In this document: positions 47,238 through 57,115 of the stretch, in pieces
Layout: every line of letters starts with the position of its first letter
Position numbering within the stretch: position 1 is the stretch's first letter
NCBI GenBank assembly: GCA_038850735.1
Contig: JAWCLO010000001.1
Coordinates: forward strand, 80,138 to 144,137
Source: Methanomassiliicoccales archaeon
GTDB taxonomy: Archaea > Thermoplasmatota > Thermoplasmata > Methanomassiliicoccales > JACIVX01
Reading direction: 5' to 3'
Length of the DNA stretch: 64,000 bases
Notes under the pieces: model-generated
What the model was told of the DNA's origin: nothing
Databases searched by the model: none
Seen by the model: only the letters and a program-made list of their open reading frames with translations
Program-made: the position numbers and the translations under genes

Positions 47238-48251
47238 TCATGCTGACTTTCCTGAACGATCTTTTAGAAGCGCAACTAAATCACTGAGAATCGCACTTGC
47301 CGTCTCGAATTTGCCCGCTCCCCTTCCAACTACTGTGATTTCTCCTGCAAGATCTGTTGAAAGTTGAATGATGTTCAAAGTTCCGCCGATACTGAGAGGA
47401 TGACCGATGGGGACCAAGCGCGGCGAAACTTCGAGTCGCTGATTCGATATTTCTGCAATCAATCTGACCACTTTCTTTTCTTCCGCGGCAAGTCCGATCG
47501 CATCTTCAGTGATGCCTCGAATTCCCGTTCTTTTAACATCTGAATACGTCTTGTCAACGCCAAAAATCGCGTTGGCCAGTATGACAGCCTTGCACGCGCT
47601 ATCGACTCCCTCTATGTCATAAGAAGGGTCTCTCTCTGCTATACCGATTTCTTGCGCCTCCTTCAAGGCCTGAGCGAAAGGGAGTCCCTCTTCTCCCATT
47701 CTGTGCAAAATAAAATTGCAAGTACCATTAAGAATACCCCTAACGGAGCTAATCTTCTCGCCCATCAAAACGTCCTTTGCAAGATTGATCACCGGTGTCG
47801 CACCCCCAACAGTTGCTTCAAATCTCAGCTGGGCACCGTGTTTTTCAGCCGATTTCATCAGCTGTAAATAGCGGAGCGCCAGCGGTCCTTTGTTGGAAGT
47901 AATCACGTCTTTTCCATCGCATAACGCGGCAAGAATATTAGAATATCCGGGTTCGCCTGTAATGATATTTGTTGGCGTCGCTTCTACTAAAACATCATAA
48001 TCGATGCTTTTGAGAATCTCAGGAGTATCATCAACGGATTCCCGACTTCCTACCCTCCCAGTCATTTTCTTTCGTCTTACTAGTTCAATTCCATCGAGGC
48101 CGCGACTCGAAAATTCGAATGAGTGCGAGTCAAAAACAGCCACGATTTTGACCTTTTCTTTAAAGATAGTTTCAAACCAATGGCTCCGCCTCGCTAGGAC
48201 CTCGGCTACGCCTTGCCCAACCGTTCCAAAGCCCACAATTGCGACGTCCAT
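47238..48251 (-). CDS. hom: Homoserine dehydrogenase
   Basis: About 337 residues. The enzyme reduces aspartate semialdehyde to homoserine for threonine and methionine. The start is MDVAIVGFGTVGQGVAEVLA at 48251, three bases after the upstream ACT gene with GGAGGACT overlapping its end. The Rossmann nucleotide site GFGTVG, the ITSNKGPLAL motif and the catalytic GATPVINLAKD and GILNGTCNFILHRM blocks are all present. There is no C-terminal ACT domain; that role may be taken by the separate ACT protein. Confidence 0.95.
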   Translation of the reverse strand: MDVAIVGFGTVGQGVAEVLARRSHWFETIFKEKVKIVAVFDSHSFEFSSRGLDGIELVRRKKMTGRVGSRESVDDTPEILKSIDYDVLVEATPTNIITGEPGYSNILAALCDGKDVITSNKGPLALRYLQLMKSAEKHGAQLRFEATVGGATPVINLAKDVLMGEKISSVRGILNGTCNFILHRMGEEGLPFAQALKEAQEIGIAERDPSYDIEGVDSACKAVILANAIFGVDKTYSDVKRTGIRGITEDAIGLAAEEKKVVRLIAEISNQRLEVSPRLVPIGHPLSIGGTLNIIQLSTDLAGEITVVGRGAGKFETASAILSDLVALLKDRSGKSA

Positions 48252-48252
48252 G

Positions 48253-48750
48253 CTAGTCCTCCAGACTTCTGATGACAAGGAATCCCTTTTCCCTCGCCTT
48301 AGAATCAAGTAGCTGTTCTATCATCATAGCGGTCTCCTTTTTTCTCACCCTTCCAAAAATAAACGCGGCCTTACCATCTGACAATTGCGATACGGAGTAG
48401 CGAATGCTGATCGATTCGAGATCTTTCATAGACTCAATCTCACTCACAATCTCATTGAGCTCCTTTGTGCTAATATTACCTACAATCAAAAACTCGATCG
48501 CAAATGTCTCATAAATCGAGCCTAGACGTGCAACATCGATTTCCCTTTCTTTCCAAGTGTCCAAAATCCTTTCAAGAGTTTTCTCCGATTTTACCTCAAA
48601 AGTGACGTTTACAGTAATGTGGCCTCCCACAACAACGTCTCTATGATGCACTACACCGACAATATTTCCACCATTCGCTGAAATTGGTTCCAGCGCGAGG
48701 ACCAATTGCCCAGGTACATCCTTAAGCCGGAGATCGACGTTGACTTTCAA
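48253..48750 (-). CDS. ACT-domain regulatory protein paired with hom
   Basis: This 165-residue protein contains an ACT-like start (MKVNVDLRLKDVPGQLVLAL) with the GGNIVGVVHHRD loop and a second, degenerate domain from residue 90. Such proteins lie next to hom in many archaea and probably bind an amino acid (threonine or a relative) to regulate it. Its stop codon TAG is directly followed by the hom start, so they form one operon. Confidence 0.8.
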   Translation of the reverse strand: MKVNVDLRLKDVPGQLVLALEPISANGGNIVGVVHHRDVVVGGHITVNVTFEVKSEKTLERILDTWKEREIDVARLGSIYETFAIEFLIVGNISTKELNEIVSEIESMKDLESISIRYSVSQLSDGKAAFIFGRVRKKETAMMIEQLLDSKAREKGFLVIRSLED

Positions 48751-49119
48751 TGAAGAGCCTCCAGTTCTGATATGCAGAGGGTATATAGCTACGTGATAAT
48801 TAATAGCATTCTGTTCCGCTATTAACTGAGCTCGCGCAAAAGAGAGTCGTTTGCTTCAAATATGAACTTTAGCATCATGTCTTACAATATAATTCGAATC
48901 GCGCTTTGGTCGATTCCAAGTCAATAATGAGTCTTTCCTAGGCGTTTTATAAAGGAAGTGCCTTAGAACGATTCTGCCCACGATCTCAAATTGAAAAAAC
49001 GCATACTTGGCATTTGCCGATCAACAGATCTTCGTTCGCCACAGGAAAGTAGATCCATCCTCCATCCGATCGACGCTCAAGTGAGCGCTAACCTGTAAAA
49101 TCATAGATTACCAAGTTGG
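48751..49119. other. Intergenic region upstream of ACT-hom
   Basis: About 370 bases. A minus-strand TATA element (GTAGCTATATACC near 48777-48789) should drive ACT-hom. No gene is recognised in the remainder. Confidence 0.35.
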
Positions 49120-49221
49120 CGCCGAGGGGGAGATTTGAACTCCCGAGGCGCATAGCGCCACGAGCTCTCCGTTGACAAGAAGACTCCAGGCTCGCGCCTT
49201 ACCGGACTGGGCCACCTCGGC
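49120..49221 (-). tRNA. tRNA-Ser (anticodon GGA) with a 17-base intron
   Basis: Acceptor GCCGAGG/CCTCGGC, G73, and a long variable arm GGCGC TAT GCGCC. The anticodon stem is CGAGC/GCTCG, separated by 24 bases. Removing 17 after position 37 (intron 49167-49183) leaves loop CTGGAGA with anticodon GGA. A TATA-like GTTTAATAAGG lies about 30 bases upstream. Confidence 0.88.
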
Positions 49222-49577
49222 ATTCTGTTGAGGCTTACTGCCTTATTAAACTTAAAATTTGCTCAATTTGCAGTATTCGGGCCAAGACTTTCAAGAAAAG
49301 GAACTTTCTCGGTGGATATAATGAGATAGCCAGTGTAATTTCTTCCCCTATCGGGAATCATATTCTTCAAATCTCCTATTCTAGTCGCTTTGAACTTGGT
49401 TACACAAGAAGAACTCAAAATCATCTTGATCTTGACTTGTGAAGGATCGAAGCCGCTGTATTACCTGCTAACGACCTCACAAAGAATTTGCCCCTAAACA
49501 ATTTTCTGCAGGGATTTCATGTAAAAAACGACGTACCTCACAATTTTCAATTTCTATGGCGATGAACGCTACTTCAA
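49222..49577. other. Intergenic region between tRNA-Ser and nitrilase
   Basis: About 355 bases. Two short minus-strand frames (49290-49450 and 49460-49575) faintly recall a decayed small protein but are not called. The tRNA-Ser promoter is at the left end. Confidence 0.3.
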
Positions 49578-50372
49578 TTATTCAAACCATAGATTACTTA
49601 GCTCGATGGCATTGCGAAGGGTTGGGCGCATCTGCCTTGCAAGACGGATTGATGTTTGATCTATGTCAATTGCGACCAGGTCTTCTTCGAAGTACTTGCA
49701 TTTTGCGATAATTTCGCCACGAGGATCTGATACCTGGCTTCCCCCGAAAAAGACTTGATTTAATTGTGTACCCGTTTGATTGACATAAAGGAAGTATGTA
49801 GTATTTTCAATGGCTCTCGCTGGGATCATGCGTTCGAAAAACTGCTTTGAAGTCAGTGGGGATGCTGCTATGCAAATAATAGCATCGGCTCCATTAAGCG
49901 CGTAGAATCTTGAAATCTCTGGGAAAAAGATATCATAACAGATAATAGGTCCAACTTTGAACCCCCCGACTTCAAAAAGCGCTGGCCTGCTTCCCCGCCG
50001 GAAATAGAGTTTCTCTTCGAAAGGACCGAAATTCGCGAGCGACAATTTGTCATATCTCTGTACAGTACCATCAGGGGATACGCAAACTGCACTGTTCGTA
50101 ATCAATGAGGAAATTTCTTCATCAAGCACTGGCATTCCAAAAAGAATGTAACAACCATGCTCTGATGCTATTCTTTCAATTTCTTGAACGCTGTTTCCGT
50201 CCAATGGTTCGGCCAATCTGAAAAATAGGTCTCTACACATATATCCTGTGAGGAATGTTTCAGAGAACACGAATAGGTCTGCCTCATTAGCGTCGATGAT
50301 TTCTTTCATTTTATCAATGTTTTTTCTCTTGTCTGCGAGAGCGCATTCTACTTGAACCAAGCCGACTTTCAT
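49578..50372 (-). CDS. Carbon-nitrogen hydrolase (nitrilase family)
   Basis: The 264-residue protein has the full catalytic triad: Glu in LFVFSETFLTGY, Lys in RYDKLSLANFGPFEE, and Cys in PIICYDIFFPEISR. The family hydrolyses amides or nitriles. It is divergent from nadE with a 116-base promoter region. In eukaryotes and many bacteria a glutaminase of this superfamily is fused to NAD synthetase, so this protein may supply ammonia to NadE; that is an inference from position only. Other amidase functions remain possible. Confidence 0.85.
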   Translation of the reverse strand: MKVGLVQVECALADKRKNIDKMKEIIDANEADLFVFSETFLTGYMCRDLFFRLAEPLDGNSVQEIERIASEHGCYILFGMPVLDEEISSLITNSAVCVSPDGTVQRYDKLSLANFGPFEEKLYFRRGSRPALFEVGGFKVGPIICYDIFFPEISRFYALNGADAIICIAASPLTSKQFFERMIPARAIENTTYFLYVNQTGTQLNQVFFGGSQVSDPRGEIIAKCKYFEEDLVAIDIDQTSIRLARQMRPTLRNAIELSNLWFE

Positions 50373-50488
50373 AATGACATCAGGAATCGAATCGATCGGA
50401 TATCATTCTTTTCATAACTTTTTTTGTCAAGTCAATAGCTCGTAGAACTCAAGAGTGCTTATTTATCTGCAGTGACGTTCTAGGATCG

Positions 50489-51289
50489 ATGCACCCGAAA
50501 CTGCACGAACATGCCTACGTTGCCATTACGAATTTCATCAAGCAAAAGGTAAGGGAATCAGGGAGCAATGGAGTAGTAATTGGCCTAAGCGGAGGTATAG
50601 ATTCTGCAGTAGTTTCAAAATTATGTGCGGATGCGATAGGGCCCGATAAAGTTCTGAACATCTTCATGCCCACGAGCGTCTCCTCAGAGTCCGATAAAAG
50701 GGACGTTGAAGAATTTTGCGGAAAATTCCAGATGGAATTGAAGATTATTGAAATAGCACCAGTCGTCGAAGCTTTTGAAAAAATGCTCCCAGAATCAGGC
50801 CGTAAAGACTTGCTGGGAAATATTATGGCGCGGTGCAGAATGATTATACTATTCCACGAAGCTAATTTGCGTAAACGAGTAGTCATGGGCACAAGTAACA
50901 AGAGCGAGCTTCTCATCGGCTATTTCACTAAATTTGGCGATGGTGGATCGGATTTCTGTCCGATCGGCGATCTTTACAAGACCCAGGTACGAGAGCTCGC
51001 GCGGCAAATAGGCATTCCTGAGAACATCATAAAGAAAATACCAACTGCTGGCCTATGGAACGGACAAACAGATGAGGGCGAAATTGGCGTATCGTACGAT
51101 GATCTCGACCGCATCCTCTATGGTTTCGAAATGAATATGACAAATGAAGAGATTGCCTTGAAAACTGGGCTACCGATGCATGTCATTGAGCGTGTCTGGA
51201 AGATGCATAGAACCACTGCCCACAAAAGAAAGATGCCGCTGATTCCAAAGATAGGCATTAGAACTCTTGGAATTGATTGGCGCGAATAG
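50489..51289 (+). CDS. nadE: NAD synthetase
   Basis: The 266-residue enzyme amidates nicotinate adenine dinucleotide to NAD. The N-type PP-loop SGGIDSAVVSKL, the GTSNKSELLIGYFTKFGDGG block and PIGDLYKTQV are intact. It has no glutaminase domain of its own, so it uses ammonia or a separate subunit. The nitrilase-family neighbour on the other strand is a candidate. The ATG at 50489 fits homologues. Confidence 0.95.
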   Translation: MHPKLHEHAYVAITNFIKQKVRESGSNGVVIGLSGGIDSAVVSKLCADAIGPDKVLNIFMPTSVSSESDKRDVEEFCGKFQMELKIIEIAPVVEAFEKMLPESGRKDLLGNIMARCRMIILFHEANLRKRVVMGTSNKSELLIGYFTKFGDGGSDFCPIGDLYKTQVRELARQIGIPENIIKKIPTAGLWNGQTDEGEIGVSYDDLDRILYGFEMNMTNEEIALKTGLPMHVIERVWKMHRTTAHKRKMPLIPKIGIRTLGIDWRE

Positions 51290-51782
51290 ATTTTATGTGG
51301 TTCTCCAAGACGCGTAGCAATCCATCTGTGTCGATCACATCAAAATAAACTACTTCCGCCTTTTTTCCTAGAGCCCACACGAATCTCTGCTTTCTTTTCA
51401 GATTTAGCCTGATCAGATTGTATCTTGCAGAGGTTACGAAAAGTTCGGGACGCACGATACTGAAGAACACACCACGTCTCACGGGACCTTTTTGAACTCG
51501 AATTATTTGGTCGATGTTGGTTAAGGGTATTTTGGCTCTGAATACTAAACCTCTTTTCAAAACGAGAGTGCGATTGACTATTTCATGCGAAGTTAGGAGT
51601 GGAGATATTCCAAAAACGACAAGGAATAACAAACATACTATACATACTGCCAAGAAACCATATGAACTTGTACCAAAGAGATCAACTGCTATGATGACCG
51701 AAGAAAGCGCTATGATTAAAATGATGATTAGATCAAAATAAGCGGAATGGCGCGGATACGGAAATTCACTACTCTTGCTCAC
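51258..51782 (-). CDS. Membrane protein with bacterial PH domain
   Basis: This 174-residue protein starts with a short cytoplasmic tail, two membrane helices (LIIILIIALSSVIIAVDLFG, then GFLAVCIVCLLFLVVFGIS) and a soluble part of about 110 residues. That part (VNRTLVLKRGLVFRAKIPLT, then NIDQIIRVQKGP) fits the bPH_2-like domain. The function is not known. The 3' end overlaps the nadE end by 32 bases tail to tail. GTG start at 51782. Confidence 0.65.
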   Translation of the reverse strand: MSKSSEFPYPRHSAYFDLIIILIIALSSVIIAVDLFGTSSYGFLAVCIVCLLFLVVFGISPLLTSHEIVNRTLVLKRGLVFRAKIPLTNIDQIIRVQKGPVRRGVFFSIVRPELFVTSARYNLIRLNLKRKQRFVWALGKKAEVVYFDVIDTDGLLRVLENHIKSIRANQFQEF

Positions 51783-52019
51783 TAACTCCAGATTAGCTAA
51801 TGGCGGATTAAAACATATTGGTTCACTCGATTTCGGGATATTGAGTAGAATTGCCTAGAAATTATTTTGCAAGCGTTCTTACACCGTGTTGAGGCTAAAA
51901 GAGAGAAAACAAATGCTGCCAGCGTCAAGTTTGCCGGGAGCTATGACATACCAGTCTAAATGAGAAACATGGATAGATATGAAAAGCTTTAATAAAGGCC
52001 ATTTTATTGGCGCTTCGAT

Positions 52020-52094
52020 GCTCCCGTAGTGTAGTCCGGTCAATCATGCGGGCCTCTCGAGCCCGCGACTCGGGTTCAAATCCCGGCGGGAGCA
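52020..52094 (+). tRNA. tRNA-Glu (anticodon CTC)
   Basis: A 75-base cloverleaf: acceptor GCTCCCG/CGGGAGC, anticodon loop CTCTCGA (CTC), T arm CGGGTTCAAATCCCG, discriminator A. No CCA. A TATA-like CTTTAATAA is about 30 bases upstream. Confidence 0.93.
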
Positions 52095-52257
52095 TATCGT
52101 TACCCTCCATTCACACCGCATTTGTACTTGTTCATAGGCAATTACAGACGCAAGATACGATTCTCAGACCTTCAAAGCAAGCTTTAAGCAGATTATTCCA
52201 TCTGATCTAGCCATATCGTAGATGCCGAAATTCAAGATTGATCATCTTACCAAGCTC

Positions 52258-52812
52258 TTATTTTCTCTCCTTGCGATCAAGCACATAATTTATTATGCAC
52301 ACGCACTGGGCTGAGGTATAATCTTTTCCGCCTAGGGACACTCGCCGGCCTTTCCTTAGAGCGTATTTTTCCTCCTTTTTCGGCAATCCAATCTGATCAC
52401 CCAAAATAAAGACCGGATTATCACCAAAATCAATTTCGAATAAGTCGGTGCCTTTCCTCTCGAGCACGTACACTTCATCCTTCATATCAATCAGCGCTTG
52501 AAGGCTATTTTTCTTCAAGCCGACACCCTCATGCGTCCCGCCGGATAGTATCTTTCTCACGATTTTTTCCCATGCCACATCATTGGGAGGAGCGTCCTCA
52601 AGGAGACGGCCGTCTATGATCATCTCCTTAGGAGGGTCTGGGGGACCGTTGAGAAGTGCATGAAAAATAACGTCCTTCCGCATAGCGTAGGAGTGATAGA
52701 GTGCCATCTGGATGCATTGAGAAACGACATCAAGTCTCCCCGCTTCGTGAAGATTCCCAATCTTACCGCCTGTCCTACCCGTACGGGAATAAAGTACAAA
52801 TTCTCTTAGCAT
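52258..52812 (-). CDS. trmY: tRNA (pseudouridine-54 N1)-methyltransferase
   Basis: The 184-residue SPOUT enzyme methylates pseudouridine 54 in the T loop of archaeal tRNA. The start MLREFVLYSRTGRTGGKIGN, the middle HALLNGPPDPPKEMIIDG and the knot motif FILGDQIGLPKKEE are typical. The start is taken at 52812 (MLREFVLY); an ATG eight codons earlier is unlikely. It is the fifth gene of tRNA metabolism in this window. Confidence 0.92.
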   Translation of the reverse strand: MLREFVLYSRTGRTGGKIGNLHEAGRLDVVSQCIQMALYHSYAMRKDVIFHALLNGPPDPPKEMIIDGRLLEDAPPNDVAWEKIVRKILSGGTHEGVGLKKNSLQALIDMKDEVYVLERKGTDLFEIDFGDNPVFILGDQIGLPKKEEKYALRKGRRVSLGGKDYTSAQCVCIINYVLDRKERK

Positions 52813-52941
52813 CGACTCACTGACCAAACCATACAAGATGAATCAAACTAATCAAATTTGCAGTTCAAATTGATGAACGTCCACTGTTCTCAAATCATTA
52901 CTAAGCGCCTTGAACCATCAAGAGACTCCATTTGAATAGAA

Positions 52942-54561
52942 TTAAGATTTACCTTTTCTTTCTAGCAATTTGTACTCAATGGAATCGAGGAGTGCTTGTA
53001 AACTTGCTTCGATGATATTCGTTGAAACCCCCACGGTTGCCCATGTTCTACTGCCGTCCGTTGATTTTATGAGCACTCTTACTTTGGCAGCTGTAGCCGA
53101 AGTGGTATCAATCACCCTCACTTTGTAATCGATGAGTTTCATTTCTTGGATCTCCGGGAAAAACCGTACAAGCGCCTTTCTCAAAGCACGATCTAGTGCA
53201 TTTACTGGACCGTTTCCGTCAGATGCCGTGTGCTCCACCTCTCCACGGGGATCGACGACCTTCACTATCGCTTCGGATCTTGTCGAACCCCCAGATACGT
53301 CAACAAGCACTCGGAAGCCCTCAAGACGGAAATGTGAAGGCATCTCATTTCTAAGCCTGCGGATGAGAAGATCAAGGCTAGCCTCAGCTCCTTCGAACTG
53401 ATATCCATAAAATTCCATTCTCTTTAATTGTTCAAGCAGCGACTTTGCTTCTTCTCGATTATTAACTCCCAGAGTTTTCACTTTTGAAAGAATGCCAGAG
53501 ATGCCTGTCAATTCTGAGATCACTATATGCCTCACGTTCCCAACCTCTTCTGGATTGACGTGCTCATACGCGGCAGGATTTTTCAATACCGCATCGATGT
53601 GGATACCAGCCTTGTGCGCAAATGCGCTTGATCCGACGTATGGAAGTCTGGGATCTGGGACGAGATTTGCAACTTCATAAACAAATTTCGATAACGACGT
53701 TAAATCGTGAAGATTCTGTACAGATAGCCTCCTTTTCATTTTAAGTGATAATGCGGGGATGAGTGAGCAAAGATTCGCGTTTCCGCAACGCTCGCCTAAG
53801 CCGTTGATTGTTCCCTGCACTAACTGTACGCCCACTTCCACCGCAGCAATCGAATTTGCGACTGCCGTTTCTGCATCATTATGCATATGAACTCCCAACT
53901 GGATCTGCGTCATTCTCCTTACTGCCTTGACTATGTCCGAAACTTCGAACGGCAAACATCCACCATTAGTATCGCATAACACAATGCAGTCTGCACCAGC
54001 CTCAACAGCAGTCGAAACAATACTCTCTGCGAAGTCCTTATTTTCCTTCCAGCCGTCGAAAAAATGCTCAGCATCAAAGAAAACCATTCGCTCTTTCGAT
54101 TTTAAATATTCGATCGTTTCTCTGACGCTTTTGACATACTCTCCAGGCGTAGACGATAATACGTGTTTTGCATGCCTTTCCGAGGATTTTCCTACGACGC
54201 AGACCCATTGAGTATCGCTTTCAAGCAGTGCCTTCATCATTGGGTCGTCCTGTACGGTTCGATCTTTCCTCCTGGTAAATCCAAACGCCACCAATTTCGT
54301 ATGCTCAAGAGTAATCCTGCTCGCTCTTCTAAAGAATTCCATATCCTTCGGATTCGAACCAGGAATTCCTCCCTCAACGAAATCAATGCCGAATGCGTCG
54401 AGGCGCTTCAAAACATCAATTTTGTCTTCGACCGAAAACGAGATACCTTCGGTCTGCGCACCATCTCGAAGTGTCGTGTCGTAGAGCTGGACATCAACAA
54501 ATAAATAAATCCCTTCTTTGGAGGGGGTCGACCTGTATTTTGGTTTCCATGAAGCCAGCAT
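52942..54561 (-). CDS. cimA: Citramalate synthase
   Basis: The 539-residue enzyme condenses pyruvate and acetyl-CoA to citramalate, the entry to isoleucine through 2-oxobutyrate without threonine. The DRE-TIM metallolyase core has YDTTLRDGAQTEGISFSVED, HMHNDAETAVANSIAAVE and the GxGERxGN motif (GLGERCGNANL). The C-terminal regulatory LeuA-dimer domain is complete. Length (about 530) and motifs match the bacterial-type CimA group rather than the shorter archaeal MJ1392 type. Assignment rests on this subgroup pattern; an isopropylmalate synthase-like function is the alternative. Confidence 0.82.
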   Translation of the reverse strand: MLASWKPKYRSTPSKEGIYLFVDVQLYDTTLRDGAQTEGISFSVEDKIDVLKRLDAFGIDFVEGGIPGSNPKDMEFFRRASRITLEHTKLVAFGFTRRKDRTVQDDPMMKALLESDTQWVCVVGKSSERHAKHVLSSTPGEYVKSVRETIEYLKSKERMVFFDAEHFFDGWKENKDFAESIVSTAVEAGADCIVLCDTNGGCLPFEVSDIVKAVRRMTQIQLGVHMHNDAETAVANSIAAVEVGVQLVQGTINGLGERCGNANLCSLIPALSLKMKRRLSVQNLHDLTSLSKFVYEVANLVPDPRLPYVGSSAFAHKAGIHIDAVLKNPAAYEHVNPEEVGNVRHIVISELTGISGILSKVKTLGVNNREEAKSLLEQLKRMEFYGYQFEGAEASLDLLIRRLRNEMPSHFRLEGFRVLVDVSGGSTRSEAIVKVVDPRGEVEHTASDGNGPVNALDRALRKALVRFFPEIQEMKLIDYKVRVIDTTSATAAKVRVLIKSTDGSRTWATVGVSTNIIEASLQALLDSIEYKLLERKGKS

Positions 54562-54719
54562 TTATTGCAAAATTACTAATAAATGTTTCGCAGGAAGTTT
54601 CATTGGCTTAACTGAAGTATTACTGATTATATCCATAGAGATCCAATAAAGCCGTTCATTTTCGCATTGAGAATTCGATCAAAATTTTTAAGCTCTAGTG
54701 GCATTTGCTATGGCTTATC

Positions 54720-56021
54720 ATGGACTACGGCATTGATCGAATAACGCAGGCCGCTCAAAAAGCAAAAAGCGCATTTCTTAAAATCCAAAGTCTACCGCAT
54801 AGGATTCGAAATGATGCGCTCTTAAGAATCGCAGAAAGTCTCCAGGCAATGGAGGACGAAATTATAGCTGCCAATTCGATTGATTTGCAGCACGCAGAGA
54901 AATCGGGATTGCCGAAGGCCATGCTCAAGCGCCTTATATTTGACAGTCAAAAAATCAAAGAAGTGATAACCTCGCTTCGATCTCTGATGTCCCTCGAAGA
55001 TCCGGTTGGAAAGGTCTTGATGAAGATGGAACTCGATGAAGGATTGATACTTGAAAAAGTTAGCTGCCCGATTGGCGTTATTTGTGTGATATTTGAATCA
55101 AGACCAGACGCCCTTGTTCAAATTTCATCGCTTTGTATCAAATCGGCGAACGCGGTGATTCTTAAAGGAGGAAGGGAGGCACAACATACAAACGAAGTTT
55201 TAGCGAGAATAATTGAAGAATCGCTTCTTTCCATTGACGCAAGGTTTGACGGTGCCGTTCAGTTGCTTTCAACGAGAGAAGAAATTGCGGAGATTCTCAA
55301 GATGGATGGGCTCATTGATTTAATCGTCCCAAGAGGATCGAACGAACTTGTCAGGACAATTATGAACTTGACCAAAATACCAGTTCTCGGTCATGCATCT
55401 GGCGTCTGTCATACATATGTGGACGAAGATGCAGATATCGGTATTGCGCTTAAGATCTGTTTCGACGCAAAAGTTCAGTACCCAGCCGTATGCAATGCGA
55501 TGGAAACGCTTATTGTCCACGAAAAAATTGCGCCCATCTTCTTACCGAAGATCGCGCGGTTGTATGCAAGCGCAGGCGTGAAATTGAAAGGGGATGCGCA
55601 AACGAGAAACATCATTGAGGCGGATGAAATTAGGGATAATGATTGGTCGACAGAGTACGGGGATCTTGTTCTTAACATCAAAATCGTCTCTTCTATGGAA
55701 GAGGCGATCGACCATATAAATCGGTACGGCTCGCATCATACTGATGCAATAGTGTGTAAATCAAAGGAAAGAGCGACAAGATTTATGGAACTTGTTGATT
55801 CGTCGAGCGTGATGTGGAACTGTTCTACGAGATTTGCCGATGGTTACCGGTACGGGTTTGGTGCAGAGGTAGGAATCAGCACCAATAAGATCCATGCGAG
55901 AGGTCCGGTTGGACTTGAAGGATTGACGATTTACAAATATCGATTGATCGGAAATGGACATGTGGTTTCCGATTACGTTGGTGAAAATGCTAGGAAATTC
56001 GTGCATAGGCGATTGGTATGA
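54720..56021 (+). CDS. proA: Gamma-glutamyl phosphate reductase
   Basis: About 433 residues; the second enzyme of proline synthesis, an aldehyde dehydrogenase-like protein. The catalytic Cys is in YPAVCNAMETLIVH. The substrate motifs PIGVICVIFESRPDALVQI and GLEGLTIYKYRL near the end are standard. A TATA-like element near 54686 favours the ATG at 54720; a TTG at 54705 would add five residues. Its stop overlaps the proB start (ATGA). Confidence 0.95.
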   Translation: MDYGIDRITQAAQKAKSAFLKIQSLPHRIRNDALLRIAESLQAMEDEIIAANSIDLQHAEKSGLPKAMLKRLIFDSQKIKEVITSLRSLMSLEDPVGKVLMKMELDEGLILEKVSCPIGVICVIFESRPDALVQISSLCIKSANAVILKGGREAQHTNEVLARIIEESLLSIDARFDGAVQLLSTREEIAEILKMDGLIDLIVPRGSNELVRTIMNLTKIPVLGHASGVCHTYVDEDADIGIALKICFDAKVQYPAVCNAMETLIVHEKIAPIFLPKIARLYASAGVKLKGDAQTRNIIEADEIRDNDWSTEYGDLVLNIKIVSSMEEAIDHINRYGSHHTDAIVCKSKERATRFMELVDSSSVMWNCSTRFADGYRYGFGAEVGISTNKIHARGPVGLEGLTIYKYRLIGNGHVVSDYVGENARKFVHRRLV

Positions 56022-57115
56022 GGCATCTAAATCCAAAAAGAATCGTTGTTAAGATAGGTACAAATACGATCTGCAAGGAAGACGGCACAGTTGATCAGGA
56101 ATACATCGCTGATATTGCGAGGCAAATAGTTGAGTTGGAATCTAAGGGCATTCAATCGATTATCGTTACCTCAGGTGCAATTGGTTCTGGGTCAACTGAG
56201 CTTAAGCTCAACGGTAAAAATAAAGATCTCGCCATGAAACAGGCCTGCGCTGCGGTTGGCCAAGCTTTGTTGATGTTGGCATATCGTACTGCTTTTGCCA
56301 AATATTCAAAACCGGTTGGCCAGATCTTGCTAACCTATGGCGCCTTTTCTGATCGGAAAAGATATTTGAATCTGCGCAAGACAATCGATGAATTGTTCAA
56401 ACTAGGTGTTGTTCCGATCGTGAACGAGAACGATGTTATCGCAACTGATGAAATCGACGAAATTTTCGGAGATAATGATAAACTTTCAGCGCTCGTCGCC
56501 ACTCATATGGATGCGGACCTTTTGTTACTGTTGACTGATGTTGATGGTCTTTATGATCGCAATCCAACTGTGGATCCCGATGCAAGACTGCTGAGCGTGA
56601 TCGATGAAATAACGAAGGATATTGAACGCATTGCAGGCGGTGGAAAGAACGAAAGATCTGTTGGGGGCATGCGCACGAAAATCACTGCAGCAAAGATCGC
56701 GATGCAGTCGGGATGCAATATGGTGATCGCAAACGGAAGACTTGAGGATGTCATCTTACGAGTGGTCGCTGGTGAGGAAATTGGGACGCTTTTCACTTCA
56801 ACGCCAAAATATGCGATAAAAGAACGATGGATTCTCTTCGCATCTCCACGCGGAAAGCTCCTCGTTGATGAGGGAGCAGAAAAAGCGATCAGAGAAGGTA
56901 AAAGCCTGCTGTTATACGGAATACATAAAATTGAGGGTAACTTCAGAAAAGGCGACGTGGTGAGAATAGGCAATTTTGCAAAAGGAATTGTGACGTGCTC
57001 TTCAGAGGAGCTGAATACTTTTATTGCATCATTAAAGGATTCTGCATCGAAGAACAATGATAACATCAGAAAAAAAACTATCGTTGAAAATGAGAACATC
57101 GTCGTTCTTGAATGA
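56018..57115 (+). CDS. proB: Glutamate 5-kinase
   Basis: The 365-residue protein phosphorylates glutamate at the start of proline synthesis. The kinase domain has RIVVKIGTNTI, ITSGAIGSGS-like IVTSGAIGSGSTEL, and LLTDVDGLYDRNP. GGMRTKITAAKIAMQSG closes the domain. A PUA domain occupies residues 270-345 (GKLLVDEGAEKAIREGKSLL). Overlaps proA by four bases, so the pair is coupled. No proC gene is in the window. Confidence 0.95.
   Translation: MRHLNPKRIVVKIGTNTICKEDGTVDQEYIADIARQIVELESKGIQSIIVTSGAIGSGSTELKLNGKNKDLAMKQACAAVGQALLMLAYRTAFAKYSKPVGQILLTYGAFSDRKRYLNLRKTIDELFKLGVVPIVNENDVIATDEIDEIFGDNDKLSALVATHMDADLLLLLTDVDGLYDRNPTVDPDARLLSVIDEITKDIERIAGGGKNERSVGGMRTKITAAKIAMQSGCNMVIANGRLEDVILRVVAGEEIGTLFTSTPKYAIKERWILFASPRGKLLVDEGAEKAIREGKSLLLYGIHKIEGNFRKGDVVRIGNFAKGIVTCSSEELNTFIASLKDSASKNNDNIRKKTIVENENIVVLE

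Noticed and set aside
43612-48300. CRISPR array or cas genes near the CARF-like gene
   Set aside because: No regularly spaced repeats of 24-37 bases and no Cas protein motifs are seen here or elsewhere in the window.
49290-49575. Two short minus-strand frames downstream of the nitrilase gene
   Set aside because: They faintly resemble pieces of a small conserved archaeal protein (DUF371-like strands), but the match is too weak to call even a pseudogene.
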